This document shows positions 35,571 to 43,064 of a stretch of DNA of 64,000 bases, one piece after another (within the stretch, counting starts at the first letter, position 1; each line of letters begins with the position of its first letter). Both the position numbers and the translations under genes were made by a program. The notes beneath the pieces were generated by a model that was given only the letters and a program-made list of their open reading frames with translations, was not told where the DNA came from and did no database searches. Source of the DNA: Demequina subtropica (GTDB lineage: Bacteria; Actinomycetota; Actinomycetes; Actinomycetales; Demequinaceae); NCBI RefSeq assembly GCF_000971235.1, contig NZ_BBMB01000011.1, positions 4,547 through 68,546 of the forward strand. The letters are read 5' to 3'.

Positions 35571-36932
35571 CTACTCGGCGTTGAGGCTGTCGAGCGCGGA
35601 CGTGAGGTACTCCATCTGCGCGTTGAGCTTCTGGATCGAGACCTCCATCGCGGTGAACTTCGCGTAGAGCGCCTCCTCCTTGAGGGCGAGCCGGGTGTCC
35701 CAGTCGGAGATCTGCTTCGCGAGCGAGTCGACCTCCTGCTGACGCGTGGTGAGGCTCTGCGTGAGCATGCCCTCGTACGGGTCGGAGTACTGCGTGGCGG
35801 TGTCCTCGATGCGCGTCGCGAGCTCCTGCATGGCCGTGGCGACGCCCTGCGGGTCGGCCGCGAGCGCGGTCGCGAACGCCTCCTCGTCGAACGTGACCTC
35901 GCCGTAGCGGTCCACGTTGATGCCGTACTCCGAGAGCGACTTGCCGTTGATCGGGTAGGTCATCGACTCGGAGAGCTTGAGCTTCATGTTGCGCACGAGC
36001 GAGTCGCCGGACAGGATCCCGCCCGTCACCGAGGAGGTGCCGTCGGAGTTGGTGGACGAGGTCGAGGCCGTGCCCTTGTCGATCGCGCTGAGGATGGACA
36101 TCATCTGCGTCACGAGGTCGCCCACCATGGACTTCACGCCGTCGGCATCGGTGACCACGTCGATCGTGACGTCGTCCTCGACGGCGGAGACCGTGACGTC
36201 GACGCCGGTCATGAGGCCCTCGAACGTGTTGGAGGACTGGGTGATGGTCTGCTCGGCGGCGGTGCCGGCCCACAGCGTGATCTGGGCGTCGCTCGCGGTG
36301 CGCGTGGTGGTCGCGTCGACGCGCGTGGCGGAGCCCGCCTCGACGGTCGCCTGGTCAGCGGCGTAGACCTCGAAGCCGTTGTCGGTGCCGGTCTCGGCGC
36401 CCGTGAACTGCAGGCGGTACGAGCCCGAGCCGGCGGAGACGATCGTCGCGCTGACGCCCATGTCGCCGCTGTTGATCGCTGCCGCGATGTCGGTCAAGGA
36501 GTTGGAGGCCGCCGTGACCGAGGCGTACGTGCCGTCGGCCTTCTTCACGGTGAACGTGGGCGGGTTGTCGGAAGTGATGCCGCTGCCGTCGGCGACCGCG
36601 GCGCTCAGCGACTTCTGCGACGCGGCGACCGCGTCGACGTTGAAGGTGAGCGAGCCGGCGGTCGAGGTGGAGGAGGTGGTCGCTGTCGCGGCGGTCGAGC
36701 TCGAGCTCGCGGTGGTCGCGGTCCATGCCGTGGGCTTCTTCGCCGCGGCGGCGGCCTCGGCGAGCGCCTTGATCTTGGTGTTGATCGACTGCAGCGAGGA
36801 GACCACCGACTCCGCGGAGGACTTCTTCTTCGACAGCAGCGTCTGCTGGTTCTTCTCGATCGCGATGAGCGCGGAGATGACCGACGCGGTGTCGAGTCCC
36901 GAGGCGATTCCGTCGACTCCCAAGGTGGCCAC
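35571..36932 (-). CDS. fliD: FliD filament cap protein
   Basis: 453 residues. The N-terminus (GIASGLDTASVISALIAIEK) and C-terminal coiled coil (EVDSLAKQISDWDTRLALKE; LNAQMEYLTSALDSL) are typical of FliD. Start is GTG 36932 with AAGGAG upstream. A Ser/Thr/Ala stretch at about 72-92 is low complexity. It caps the filament and promotes flagellin addition. Confidence 0.95.
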   Translation of the reverse strand: MATLGVDGIASGLDTASVISALIAIEKNQQTLLSKKKSSAESVVSSLQSINTKIKALAEAAAAAKKPTAWTATTASSSSTAATATTSSTSTAGSLTFNVDAVAASQKSLSAAVADGSGITSDNPPTFTVKKADGTYASVTAASNSLTDIAAAINSGDMGVSATIVSAGSGSYRLQFTGAETGTDNGFEVYAADQATVEAGSATRVDATTTRTASDAQITLWAGTAAEQTITQSSNTFEGLMTGVDVTVSAVEDDVTIDVVTDADGVKSMVGDLVTQMMSILSAIDKGTASTSSTNSDGTSSVTGGILSGDSLVRNMKLKLSESMTYPINGKSLSEYGINVDRYGEVTFDEEAFATALAADPQGVATAMQELATRIEDTATQYSDPYEGMLTQSLTTRQQEVDSLAKQISDWDTRLALKEEALYAKFTAMEVSIQKLNAQMEYLTSALDSLNAE

Positions 36933-36964
36933 TGGCGCTCCTTCAACAATTCGTGGGTGATGCG

Positions 36965-37013
36965 GCTTCGCGCCGCGGAAGAGGTCGCTGAGGACCCTCC
37001 CGCGGCGCGAAGC
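36965..37013 (-). terminator. Hairpin terminator after fliC
   Basis: Perfect 14-base arms (36965-36978 and 37000-37013) around a 21-base loop lie between the fliC stop and fliD. It probably ends most flagellin transcripts and lets fliC be made in excess over fliD. Confidence 0.65.
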
Positions 37014-37061
37014 GTGGGTGGTGCGAGCCCGTCGCTGAGGTCAGGGCTCGACCGGTGCTGC

Positions 37062-37883
37062 TTACTGCAGGAGCGAGAGCACGCCCTGCGGGATCGACTT
37101 CGCCTGCGCGAGCATGGCGGTGCCGGCCTGCGAGAGGATGCTGGCCGAGGTGTACTCGACCATCTCCGACGCCATGTCGGTGTCGCGGATGCGCGACTCC
37201 GAGGCGGTGAGGTTCTCGATCGCGACGTTCACGTTCTTGATCGTGTGCTCGAGGCGGTTCTGGTAGGAACCGAGGTTCGCACGCGAGGTCGAGACGTTGG
37301 TGATCTCGGTGTCGAGCGAGGCGATCGAGGTCAGCGCGTTGGCCGACGAGGACACGTCGAGGGCCTTGACGGTGGCACCGAGGCCCGAGATGTCGGCGAG
37401 GGTGACCGTGATCTGGTCGTTCGCGGCCGAGGAGCCGGCGCCCACCTGGAACGTCAGCGAGCCACCCTTGAGCAGGTCGGTGCCGTTGAAGTTGGTGGAG
37501 TCCGCGATGCGGGTGAGCTCGTCGCCGAGCGAGTCGATCTCGGTCTTGATCGCGGCGCGGGCCTCGGTGTTGTTCGAGTCGTTACCGGCCTGAACGGAGA
37601 GGTCGCGGACGCGCTGGAGGATCGAGTGGACCTCGGTCATCGCACCTTCAGCGGTCTGGACGACGGAGATGCCGTCCTGAGCGTTGCGGGCGGCGACGGT
37701 GAGGCCACCGATCTGCGAGCGCAGGCCCTCGGAGATCGCCAGACCGGCGGCGTCGTCGGCCGCACGGTTGATGCGGAGACCCGACGAGAGCTTCTCGAGC
37801 GACTTCGAGAGGTCGTTCTGCGTGTTGGAGAGGTTGCGGTACGCGTTGAGCGCGGCAACGTTGTTGTTGACGGTGAGACCCAT
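37062..37883 (-). CDS. fliC: Flagellin FliC
   Basis: 273 residues, near the minimal flagellin size. Conserved D0/D1 ends are intact: LTVNNNVAALNAYRNLSNTQ, LSSGLRINRAADDAAGLAI, and C-terminal YTSASILSQAGTAMLAQAKS with VLSLLQ. The central D2/D3 part is short (about 140-200), so the filament surface is small. Only one flagellin gene is present. GGAG precedes the ATG. The leader has CsrA-like sites and a sigma-28-like promoter. Confidence 0.98.
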   Translation of the reverse strand: MGLTVNNNVAALNAYRNLSNTQNDLSKSLEKLSSGLRINRAADDAAGLAISEGLRSQIGGLTVAARNAQDGISVVQTAEGAMTEVHSILQRVRDLSVQAGNDSNNTEARAAIKTEIDSLGDELTRIADSTNFNGTDLLKGGSLTFQVGAGSSAANDQITVTLADISGLGATVKALDVSSSANALTSIASLDTEITNVSTSRANLGSYQNRLEHTIKNVNVAIENLTASESRIRDTDMASEMVEYTSASILSQAGTAMLAQAKSIPQGVLSLLQ

Positions 37884-37890
37884 GGTGTTA

Positions 37891-37933
37891 CTCCATCCTT
37901 GAGTGGGGCCGGACTGTTAACCCATCCGTGGGT
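37891..37933 (-). promoter_or_regulatory. Two CsrA-like binding sites in the fliC leader
   Basis: The minus-strand leader contains ACCCA-CGGA-TGGGT (37920-37933), a five-pair stem with GGA in the loop, the preferred CsrA site form. A second site CAAGGATGGAG (37891-37901) includes the ribosome binding site and matches 8 of 10 bases of the core consensus ACARGGAUGU. Two sites with one over the Shine-Dalgarno is how CsrA represses hag in Bacillus subtilis. Confidence 0.55.
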
Positions 37934-37944
37934 GAACACTTCCC

Positions 37945-37971
37945 TCATCGGTCTGCCGATGGGGGTGTTAA
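37945..37971 (-). promoter_or_regulatory. Sigma-28-like promoter of fliC
   Basis: Minus strand TTAA (37968-37971), 15 bases, ACCGATGA (37945-37952), matching 3 of 4 and 6 of 8 consensus bases. The -10 is the right arm of CATCGG-CAGA-CCGATG. The predicted leader is about 55 bases. Confidence 0.7.
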
Positions 37972-37993
37972 GAATTTCGCCGGCGAATTTCTT
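37970..37993. repeat. 24-base palindrome abutting the fliC -35 element
   Basis: Twelve-base arms AAGAATTTCGCC and GGCGAATTTCTT (one mismatch) form an AT-rich palindrome touching the -35. It stands out in this GC-rich DNA. It could be an operator or an upstream activating element; nothing else in the window shares it. Confidence 0.5.
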
Positions 37994-38106
37994 CGGGGTT
38001 CGTGCACCACGCAGAATCGGCCGCGACGGCACCATCTGGCAGGGACGATGCGGCGGCCGGGCAGCGTGGCGGCGCGCCCGGCGAGGGGCGCGCGGAGACT
38101 TCCGGC

Positions 38107-38295
38107 TCAGGCCTCGCGAGGCGCGGGGGCGGCCGCGAGCGCGATCGCCGCGGTACGCACCGCGGCACGATGCGCGGCGATCCGCGCGGCGGTGGCGGCG
38201 GCGCACTCGCGCAGCCGATGCTCGGGCGCCTCGGGCACGCGGGTCACGACGGTCCGCTCCTCGGCGGTCCGCTCCTCGACGTATCCGATGCGCAT
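38107..38295 (-). CDS. Small protein encoded directly after fliA
   Basis: 62 residues starting MRIGYVEERTAEERTVV and ending in an Ala/Arg-rich helix. GAGAGGAGCGCTC before the ATG is one of the best ribosome sites in the window, and the gene starts 11 bases after the fliA stop. No family recognised. Its tail (ARIAAHRAAVRTAAIALAA) resembles the tail of FliA (ASIAARTATHTGAIAVIGA). No FlgM-like anti-sigma factor is otherwise visible, so a role in FliA control is possible but only a guess. Confidence 0.65.
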   Translation of the reverse strand: MRIGYVEERTAEERTVVTRVPEAPEHRLRECAAATAARIAAHRAAVRTAAIALAAAPAPREA

Positions 38296-38306
38296 GAGCG
38301 CTCCTC

Positions 38307-39158
38307 TCAGGAGGCCGCGCGTACTCGCGCGGGACGGGCGGGCACGGCACCGATCACGGCGATCGCACCCGTGTGGGTGGCGGTCCTTGCGGCGATCGAC
38401 GCGAAGTAGGCCTGGCGGCGACGCTCGGCGACGCCCTCGTTCGGGTCGACCGCGGGGACCTCGTCGCGGTCGAGGTTGGCCTCGAGCCCGTCCTTGAGGA
38501 GCGACAGCGCCTCGGTGCGCAGCTGGCTGATGCGGGAGCGGGTCACGCCCAGCTCCTCGGCCAGCTCGACCACGGGGCGGTCGTGCATGAAGAGCTGCTC
38601 GATGACGTAGCGCAGCTTCTCCGGCAGGCACTCGACGCCGGCGCGCAGGTACTCGACGCGCTCGGCGCCCACGACGGCGTCGAGGGGGCCGCTGCTCGAG
38701 TCGACCACCACGTCCGCGATCGCGCCGTCGAACGCCTCGATCGACAGGACCCGCGCATCGTTGTCCGCGTGAGCGGCCTGGACCTCGGCCAGCGAGACGC
38801 CCAGCGCCGAGGCGATCTCCGCGCGGCTGGGCTCGCGGCCCAGCGTCGCGGCGAGGCGCTCCGCGACCTCGGTCACCTGGCGGGCGCGCTGACGTGCACC
38901 GCGCGACACCCAGTCCATCGAGCGCAGCTCGTCGATGAGGGCGCCGCGGATCCGCATCGAGGCGTAGCGCGCGAACGGCACGCCCTTCGACTCGTCGAAC
39001 GAGCGCGCGGCGCGCACGAGCGCGATCGAGCCCGCCGACGTGAGGTCGGCGCGCGACACGTGCGCAGGAACCCTCGCCATGACCTCGTTGACGTTGTAGC
39101 CCACGAGAGCGAGGTGCTCCTCGACGAGTGCGTTCGAGGCGGTGTGGTCGCTGTTCAT
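38307..39158 (-). CDS. fliA: FliA-type sigma-28 factor
   Basis: 283 residues. Region 2 (GSIALVRAARSFDESKGVPF; FARYASMRIRGALIDELRSM), region 3 (RQVTEVAERLAATLGREPSR) and region 4 with HTH (LAEELGVTRSRISQLRTEAL) are complete. The C-terminus carries about 45 extra residues. The family covers FliA, SigD and WhiG; location in a flagellar cluster favours FliA. It is the likely reader of the eight TCAC-N15-GCCGATRA-type promoters here. Its own upstream gap shows TAGTTA (39203-39208, minus) as a possible vegetative -10. Confidence 0.95.
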   Translation of the reverse strand: MNSDHTASNALVEEHLALVGYNVNEVMARVPAHVSRADLTSAGSIALVRAARSFDESKGVPFARYASMRIRGALIDELRSMDWVSRGARQRARQVTEVAERLAATLGREPSRAEIASALGVSLAEVQAAHADNDARVLSIEAFDGAIADVVVDSSSGPLDAVVGAERVEYLRAGVECLPEKLRYVIEQLFMHDRPVVELAEELGVTRSRISQLRTEALSLLKDGLEANLDRDEVPAVDPNEGVAERRRQAYFASIAARTATHTGAIAVIGAVPARPARVRAAS

Positions 39159-39206
39159 GGGAAGAATGCTGACACCTGTTCAACGAGGCATGACGACGTC
39201 ACTAAC

Positions 39207-39233
39207 TACACTGTTGGCATTCGGTGCCGATAA
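39207..39233 (+). promoter_or_regulatory. Sigma-28-like promoter P1 (distal flgN promoter)
   Basis: Plus strand TACA (39207-39210), 15 bases, GCCGATAA (39226-39233). The -10 is a perfect match to the FliA/WhiG consensus. It points towards flgN, 530 bases away. Confidence 0.65.
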
Positions 39234-39331
39234 GGCCCCGAACGAGCCTCGCGCCTGTCCGATTCGCCCCTTTCATCGATGGAACGGCACCGGTATTGTC
39301 CGGTTTCGTCCCTTTCGGCATCGAGTGCCAA

Positions 39332-39347
39332 AGTGAGCAGGTTCACA
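39332..39347. promoter_or_regulatory. CRP/GlxR-like palindrome in the flgN leader
   Basis: AGTGA-N6-TCACA matches 9 of 10 fixed consensus bases. It lies 99 bases downstream of P1, where a bound protein could act as a roadblock, and 313 bases before P2. Confidence 0.4.
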
Positions 39348-39466
39348 CGAGTGTCCCGCATCACATCGGCGCGGCCTCGGTCCGGTTTGACCACCGATGC
39401 CCGGATCGCTCCGCCCGTTGCGTCCCACCTGTCCCCTTCGCGCGCGCGAGGCGCGACCTCCCGGAA

Positions 39467-39603
39467 CGGCTCCGCCACACGGATCCGCGGCTCTGCCACA
39501 CGGATCCACGGCTCCACCACACGGCCATCCGCGTGTCGCCGGCGAGTCAGCCTCATCCGGCCCGCGATCCGCGCCCGCCAGACCGCCGCGTGTGGCGGAG
39601 CCG
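39467..39603 (+). repeat. Three 21-base tandem repeats with one downstream complement
   Basis: Repeat units at 39468-39488, 39489-39509 and 39510-39530 share GGCTCYRCCACACGG. At 39590-39603 the strand reads GTGTGGCGGAGCCG, the exact complement of 39467-39480 in unit 1. Unit 2 would pair with one G-U wobble and unit 3 with one mismatch. In RNA the single 3' arm could therefore choose among three partners. Confidence 0.55.
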
Positions 39604-39659
39604 CAGGTGCGGGAGGCGGCCTCGGACCAGGGGACACTCGCGCAGGAGCCGGATAACCG

Positions 39660-39686
39660 TCACAATTGCGGGGCAGGCGCCGATAA
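39660..39686 (+). promoter_or_regulatory. Sigma-28-like promoter P2 (proximal flgN promoter)
   Basis: Plus strand TCAC (39660-39663), 15 bases, GCCGATAA (39679-39686), again a perfect -10, 77 bases before the flgN ATG. Transcripts from here would lack the repeat structure. Confidence 0.68.
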
Positions 39687-39763
39687 GAGTCCTGTGACCG
39701 GGCGGCATGACCCCGTACCGGCCGACAACGTAGACGACCGGCGAAGGGATCCCGAGGACCGTC

Positions 39764-40243
39764 ATGTCATTCGATGAGCTGTCCGCAGTGCTGTGGCGCG
39801 AGCGCGAGCTTCTGGAGACCCTGCTGTTCAAGCTGGAGGCCGAGGAGCTGATCATCGCGAGCGGCCGCAGCCGCTGGCTGGGCCGCGCCGCGCGTGAGGT
39901 CGAGCTGGTGCTCGACCAGATCCGCGCAGCGGACCTGGGCCGTGCCGCCGAGGCGGACGCCGCCGCGCGCTCGATCGGGCTCGACGGCGACATCTCCCTG
40001 CGTGACCTCGCGGCCTCGGCCCCCGCTCCGTGGGACGAGATGCTCACCGCGCACCACACGGCGCTCGCCGCCCTCGCGGCGCAGATCGCGACGCTCGGCG
40101 AGAGCAACCGCGAGCTGCTGGCCGTCTCGCTGCAGGCGACCCGCGAGGCGCTCGTGGGCATCGAGGCGACGGTCGGCACGTACGACCAGAAGGGCACGGC
40201 CGCGCGCGGCACGGGCGCCTACCTCATCGACGAGGCCCTCTGA
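39764..40243 (+). CDS. flgN: FlgN chaperone for FlgK and FlgL
   Basis: 159 residues, mostly helical, with the FlgN N-terminal pattern LSAVLWRERELLETLLFKLEA. It caps the hook-filament junction proteins before export. Stop overlaps the flgK start by one base, so chaperone and clients are coupled. Confidence 0.92.
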   Translation: MSFDELSAVLWRERELLETLLFKLEAEELIIASGRSRWLGRAAREVELVLDQIRAADLGRAAEADAAARSIGLDGDISLRDLAASAPAPWDEMLTAHHTALAALAAQIATLGESNRELLAVSLQATREALVGIEATVGTYDQKGTAARGTGAYLIDEAL

Positions 40244-41667
40244 TGAGCACGTTCTCCGGCATCTCCAACGCGCTGTCCTCGCTCACCGCGCAGCGCATCG
40301 CGCTCGACGTCGCGGGCCAGAACATCGCGAACGCGAACACCGAGGGCTACACGCGCCAGCGCGTGAACATGCAGTCGGTCTCCACCGCCGCGGTCGCCTC
40401 GCTCTTCTCGGGCGGCACCAAGACGGGCTCCGGGGTCACCGTGAGCGGCATCGACCGCCTCGCCGACGCCTTCCTCGACGCGCGCCTGCGCTCCCAGACC
40501 TCCTACGCCGCGAGCACCGGGTCCGCCGCGACCGCCCTCGAGCGTCTCGAGAGCATGATCCAGGAGCCCGGCGACACCGGTGTCACGTCGAGCCTCCAGG
40601 CCTTCTGGAGCTCGTGGCAGGACGTCGCCAACTCCCCGGACAGCACCGCGATCCGCACGGCGCTCCTGGGCAACGCGGAGGCGCTCACCTCGCAGATCAA
40701 GGACACCTACAACGCGTTCGCCGCGCAGTGGGACCAGGGCCTCGCCGAGGCCAAGGCGCTCGTCACGGACGTCAACTCCACCGCCCAGAGCATCGCGGAC
40801 CTCAACAAGCAGATCCGCAGCGTGCTCGCGTCGGGCGGCTCCACCGCCGAGCTCATGGACCAGCGCGACCTGCTCGTCACGTCGCTGTCGAAGTCCGTCG
40901 GCGCGACCGCCACCACCCTCGAGGACGGCACCATGACCGTCTCGGTGGGCGGCAACGCCCTGGTGCAGGGCGTGCGCGCCAACGAGATCACGCTGGGCGG
41001 CTCGGCGGTCATGACCGCGGCGCTCGCCGAGCCCGCCGGCACGGACGCGATCAGCCTGTCCTGGGCGGACGGCACGCCGCTCACGCTCACGGGCGGCTCG
41101 CTCGCGGGCACCGTGGCGTCGCTCAAGCCGACGTCGCAGGGCGGCTCGATCTCGACCGCGGTGGACGCGGTCAACGCGCTCGCCACCAACCTCGCCTCCT
41201 CCGTCAACGGCGTCCACACGGGCGGCGTCACCGTCGACGGCACCGCCGGCGCGGACTTCTTCTCCTTCACCGCGGGAGCGCCCGCCGCGCTCGGCCTCAC
41301 CGTCGCGATCACGGACCCCGCAGGGATCGCGGCCGCGGACGCCTCCTCGGGCGGCTACGACGGCTCGATCGCGGACCGCATCTCGCAGATCGGCGAGCGC
41401 ACCGACGGCCCCGACGCCGAGTGGTCGGCCTATGTGGTCGACCTCGGCGTGAGCACCGCGGCGGCGCGCCGCCGAGCCGACGTGGCCGAGTCGACGCGTG
41501 CGACCGCGGAGTCGCTCCAGCTCGGCAACGCGAGCGTCGACACCGACGAGGAGGTCGCGAACATGCTCATGTACCAGACCGCCTACGAGGCGGCGGCGCG
41601 CGTCATGACCGTGCTCGACGAGATGCTCGACACGCTGATCAACAAGACCGGAATCGTCGGGAGGTAA
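40243..41667 (+). CDS. flgK: FlgK hook-filament junction protein
   Basis: 474 residues. N-terminal SNALSSLTAQRIALDVAGQN-IANANTEGYTRQR and the C-terminal YQTAYEAAARVMTVLDEML are diagnostic. Start ATG overlaps the flgN stop. Large Gly/Ala/Thr-rich middle. Confidence 0.96.
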   Translation: MSTFSGISNALSSLTAQRIALDVAGQNIANANTEGYTRQRVNMQSVSTAAVASLFSGGTKTGSGVTVSGIDRLADAFLDARLRSQTSYAASTGSAATALERLESMIQEPGDTGVTSSLQAFWSSWQDVANSPDSTAIRTALLGNAEALTSQIKDTYNAFAAQWDQGLAEAKALVTDVNSTAQSIADLNKQIRSVLASGGSTAELMDQRDLLVTSLSKSVGATATTLEDGTMTVSVGGNALVQGVRANEITLGGSAVMTAALAEPAGTDAISLSWADGTPLTLTGGSLAGTVASLKPTSQGGSISTAVDAVNALATNLASSVNGVHTGGVTVDGTAGADFFSFTAGAPAALGLTVAITDPAGIAAADASSGGYDGSIADRISQIGERTDGPDAEWSAYVVDLGVSTAAARRRADVAESTRATAESLQLGNASVDTDEEVANMLMYQTAYEAAARVMTVLDEMLDTLINKTGIVGR

Positions 41668-41669
41668 CC

Positions 41670-42569
41670 GTGATCCACCGCGTCACCCAGCAGACGGTGC
41701 ACCGCAGCACCCTCGCGAACGTGCAGATGAACCTCAGCAAGATGTCCTCGCTGCAGGCGGAGATGTCCTCGGGCAAGCGCGTCTCGCGCGCCTCGGACGA
41801 CCCGATCGCCGCGGGCCGCGCGATGGCCTACCGCTCGGAGAAGGCGGCGGCCGAGCAGGCCGTCACCAACGCCTCCGACGGCGCCGCGTGGCTGTCGCAG
41901 ATCGACTCGACGCTGCAGAGCTCGGTGTCGGCCCTGCGCCGCGCGCGGGACCTCACGGTCCAGGCCGCCAACACGGGAGTCCTCAACGACACGTCCCGCG
42001 AGGCGATCGCCGTCGAGATCGAGGGCCTGCGCGACACGCTGCTCGGCCTCGCGAACACGCAGCTCAACGGCCGCTCGCTGTTCGCCGGCACCTCGTCCAC
42101 CGCGACAGCCTTCGAGGACGGCGCGGCCGCGACCCCCTACTCGTGGAACGGCGTGAGCGGCTCGGCCGTCACGCGTCGCATCAGCCCCGACACCACCGTC
42201 CGCGTCGACGCCGACGGCGCCGCGGCCTTCGGGGACGGGGCCGCCTCGGTGTTCCAGCTCCTCGACGACCTCGCGGCGGAGATCCGCGCGGGCGACCCCG
42301 TCGGCGTCAGGCTCGACGACCTCGACTCGCGCCTCGACGCGATGGTCTCGACGCTCACCACGGTGGGCGTGCGCTACGACCAGATCACCAAGGCGCAGAG
42401 CGCCGCCGAGGCGAAGGTCACCACGCTGCGGGCGAGCATCTCCGACGTCGAGGACATCGACCTCGCCGCCACGGTGCTCGAGCTGCAGATGCAGGAGGTC
42501 TCGTACCAGGGCGCGCTCAGCGCCGCGAGCCGAGTCCTCCAGCCGACCCTGCTGGACTACCTGCGATGA
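41670..42569 (+). CDS. flgL: FlgL hook-filament junction protein
   Basis: 299 residues with flagellin-like ends: RVTQQTVHRSTLANVQMNLS, SSGKRVSRASDDPIAAGRAM, and VLELQMQEVSYQGALSAASR. Start is GTG 41670 after GGGAGG, which overlaps the flgK stop region. Connects FlgK to the filament. Confidence 0.95.
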   Translation: MIHRVTQQTVHRSTLANVQMNLSKMSSLQAEMSSGKRVSRASDDPIAAGRAMAYRSEKAAAEQAVTNASDGAAWLSQIDSTLQSSVSALRRARDLTVQAANTGVLNDTSREAIAVEIEGLRDTLLGLANTQLNGRSLFAGTSSTATAFEDGAAATPYSWNGVSGSAVTRRISPDTTVRVDADGAAAFGDGAASVFQLLDDLAAEIRAGDPVGVRLDDLDSRLDAMVSTLTTVGVRYDQITKAQSAAEAKVTTLRASISDVEDIDLAATVLELQMQEVSYQGALSAASRVLQPTLLDYLR

Positions 42570-43009
42570 CCGTCGCGGTCGCGCTCGACGCCGCTCGCAC
42601 CGACGTGCGCGAGCTCCCCGACGACCTCGCGTTCGTCGACCCGATCCCCGGCATGGCCGCGCTCACGCGCTTCCGCCTCGCCGGCATCGACGAGCTGGGC
42701 TTCGTCTTCACGCTGCGCAGCGAGGACGAGCCCGGAGTCCGACTCTTCGCCGCCTCCCCGCAGGCGTACTTCCCGGGATATGCGCCGGAGCTGTCGCCCG
42801 AGGTCCGCGAGGCGCTCGGCGCGGAGGACGATGCGGGGCTCACCATGCTCGCGATCGTCCACCCGGGCGGCGACACCGGCCCCACGACGGTCAACCTGCT
42901 CGCCCCGCTCGTGATCGACCCGACCACCGGCGCGGCGCTCCAGGTGGTGCTCGACGGCGACGAGTGGCCGCTGCGCGCGCCGCTCGGCGGTGACGCCCAC
43001 GCGGCCTGA
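42566..43009 (+). CDS. fliW: FliW flagellar assembly factor / CsrA antagonist
   Basis: 147 residues. DLAFVDPIPGMAALTRFRL, the FRSEDEPGVRLFAASPQAYF-like core and TVNLLAPLVIDPTTGAALQV fit FliW. In Bacillus FliW binds either flagellin or CsrA; when flagellin is exported, FliW frees fliC mRNA from CsrA. The ATG overlaps the flgL stop by four bases. csrA is about 28 kb away in the same window. Confidence 0.93.
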   Translation: MTVAVALDAARTDVRELPDDLAFVDPIPGMAALTRFRLAGIDELGFVFTLRSEDEPGVRLFAASPQAYFPGYAPELSPEVREALGAEDDAGLTMLAIVHPGGDTGPTTVNLLAPLVIDPTTGAALQVVLDGDEWPLRAPLGGDAHAA

Positions 43010-43064
43010 GCCGCGCACGGCCAGGGCTCACGGCGCGGGCAGGCGCTCACGTTACGATGCCCGC

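Larger units (their letters stand above)
39159..39763. other. 605-base intergenic region between fliA and flgN
   Basis: Less GC-rich than its surroundings. From left to right: possible fliA promoter, plus-strand sigma-28-like promoter P1, a CRP-like palindrome, a 3 x 21-base tandem repeat, an inverted complement of that repeat, and promoter P2. Open frames cross it (for example 39224-39697) but their His/Arg/Pro-rich translations and lack of ribosome sites do not look coding. A long structured flgN leader or a small RNA from P1 is the best reading. Confidence 0.6.

Noticed and set aside
38107-38295. FlgM anti-sigma factor
   Set aside because: Length is plausible, but no FlgM-like sigma-binding motif is visible.
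39467-39603. CRISPR array
   Set aside because: The 21-base units are directly adjacent without unique spacers, there are only three, and no cas genes are present.
39224-39697. A 157-codon frame through the fliA-flgN gap with a seven-residue repeat
   Set aside because: His/Arg/Pro-rich, no ribosome site, and the start codon lies within promoter P1. The repeat is better explained as DNA/RNA structure.
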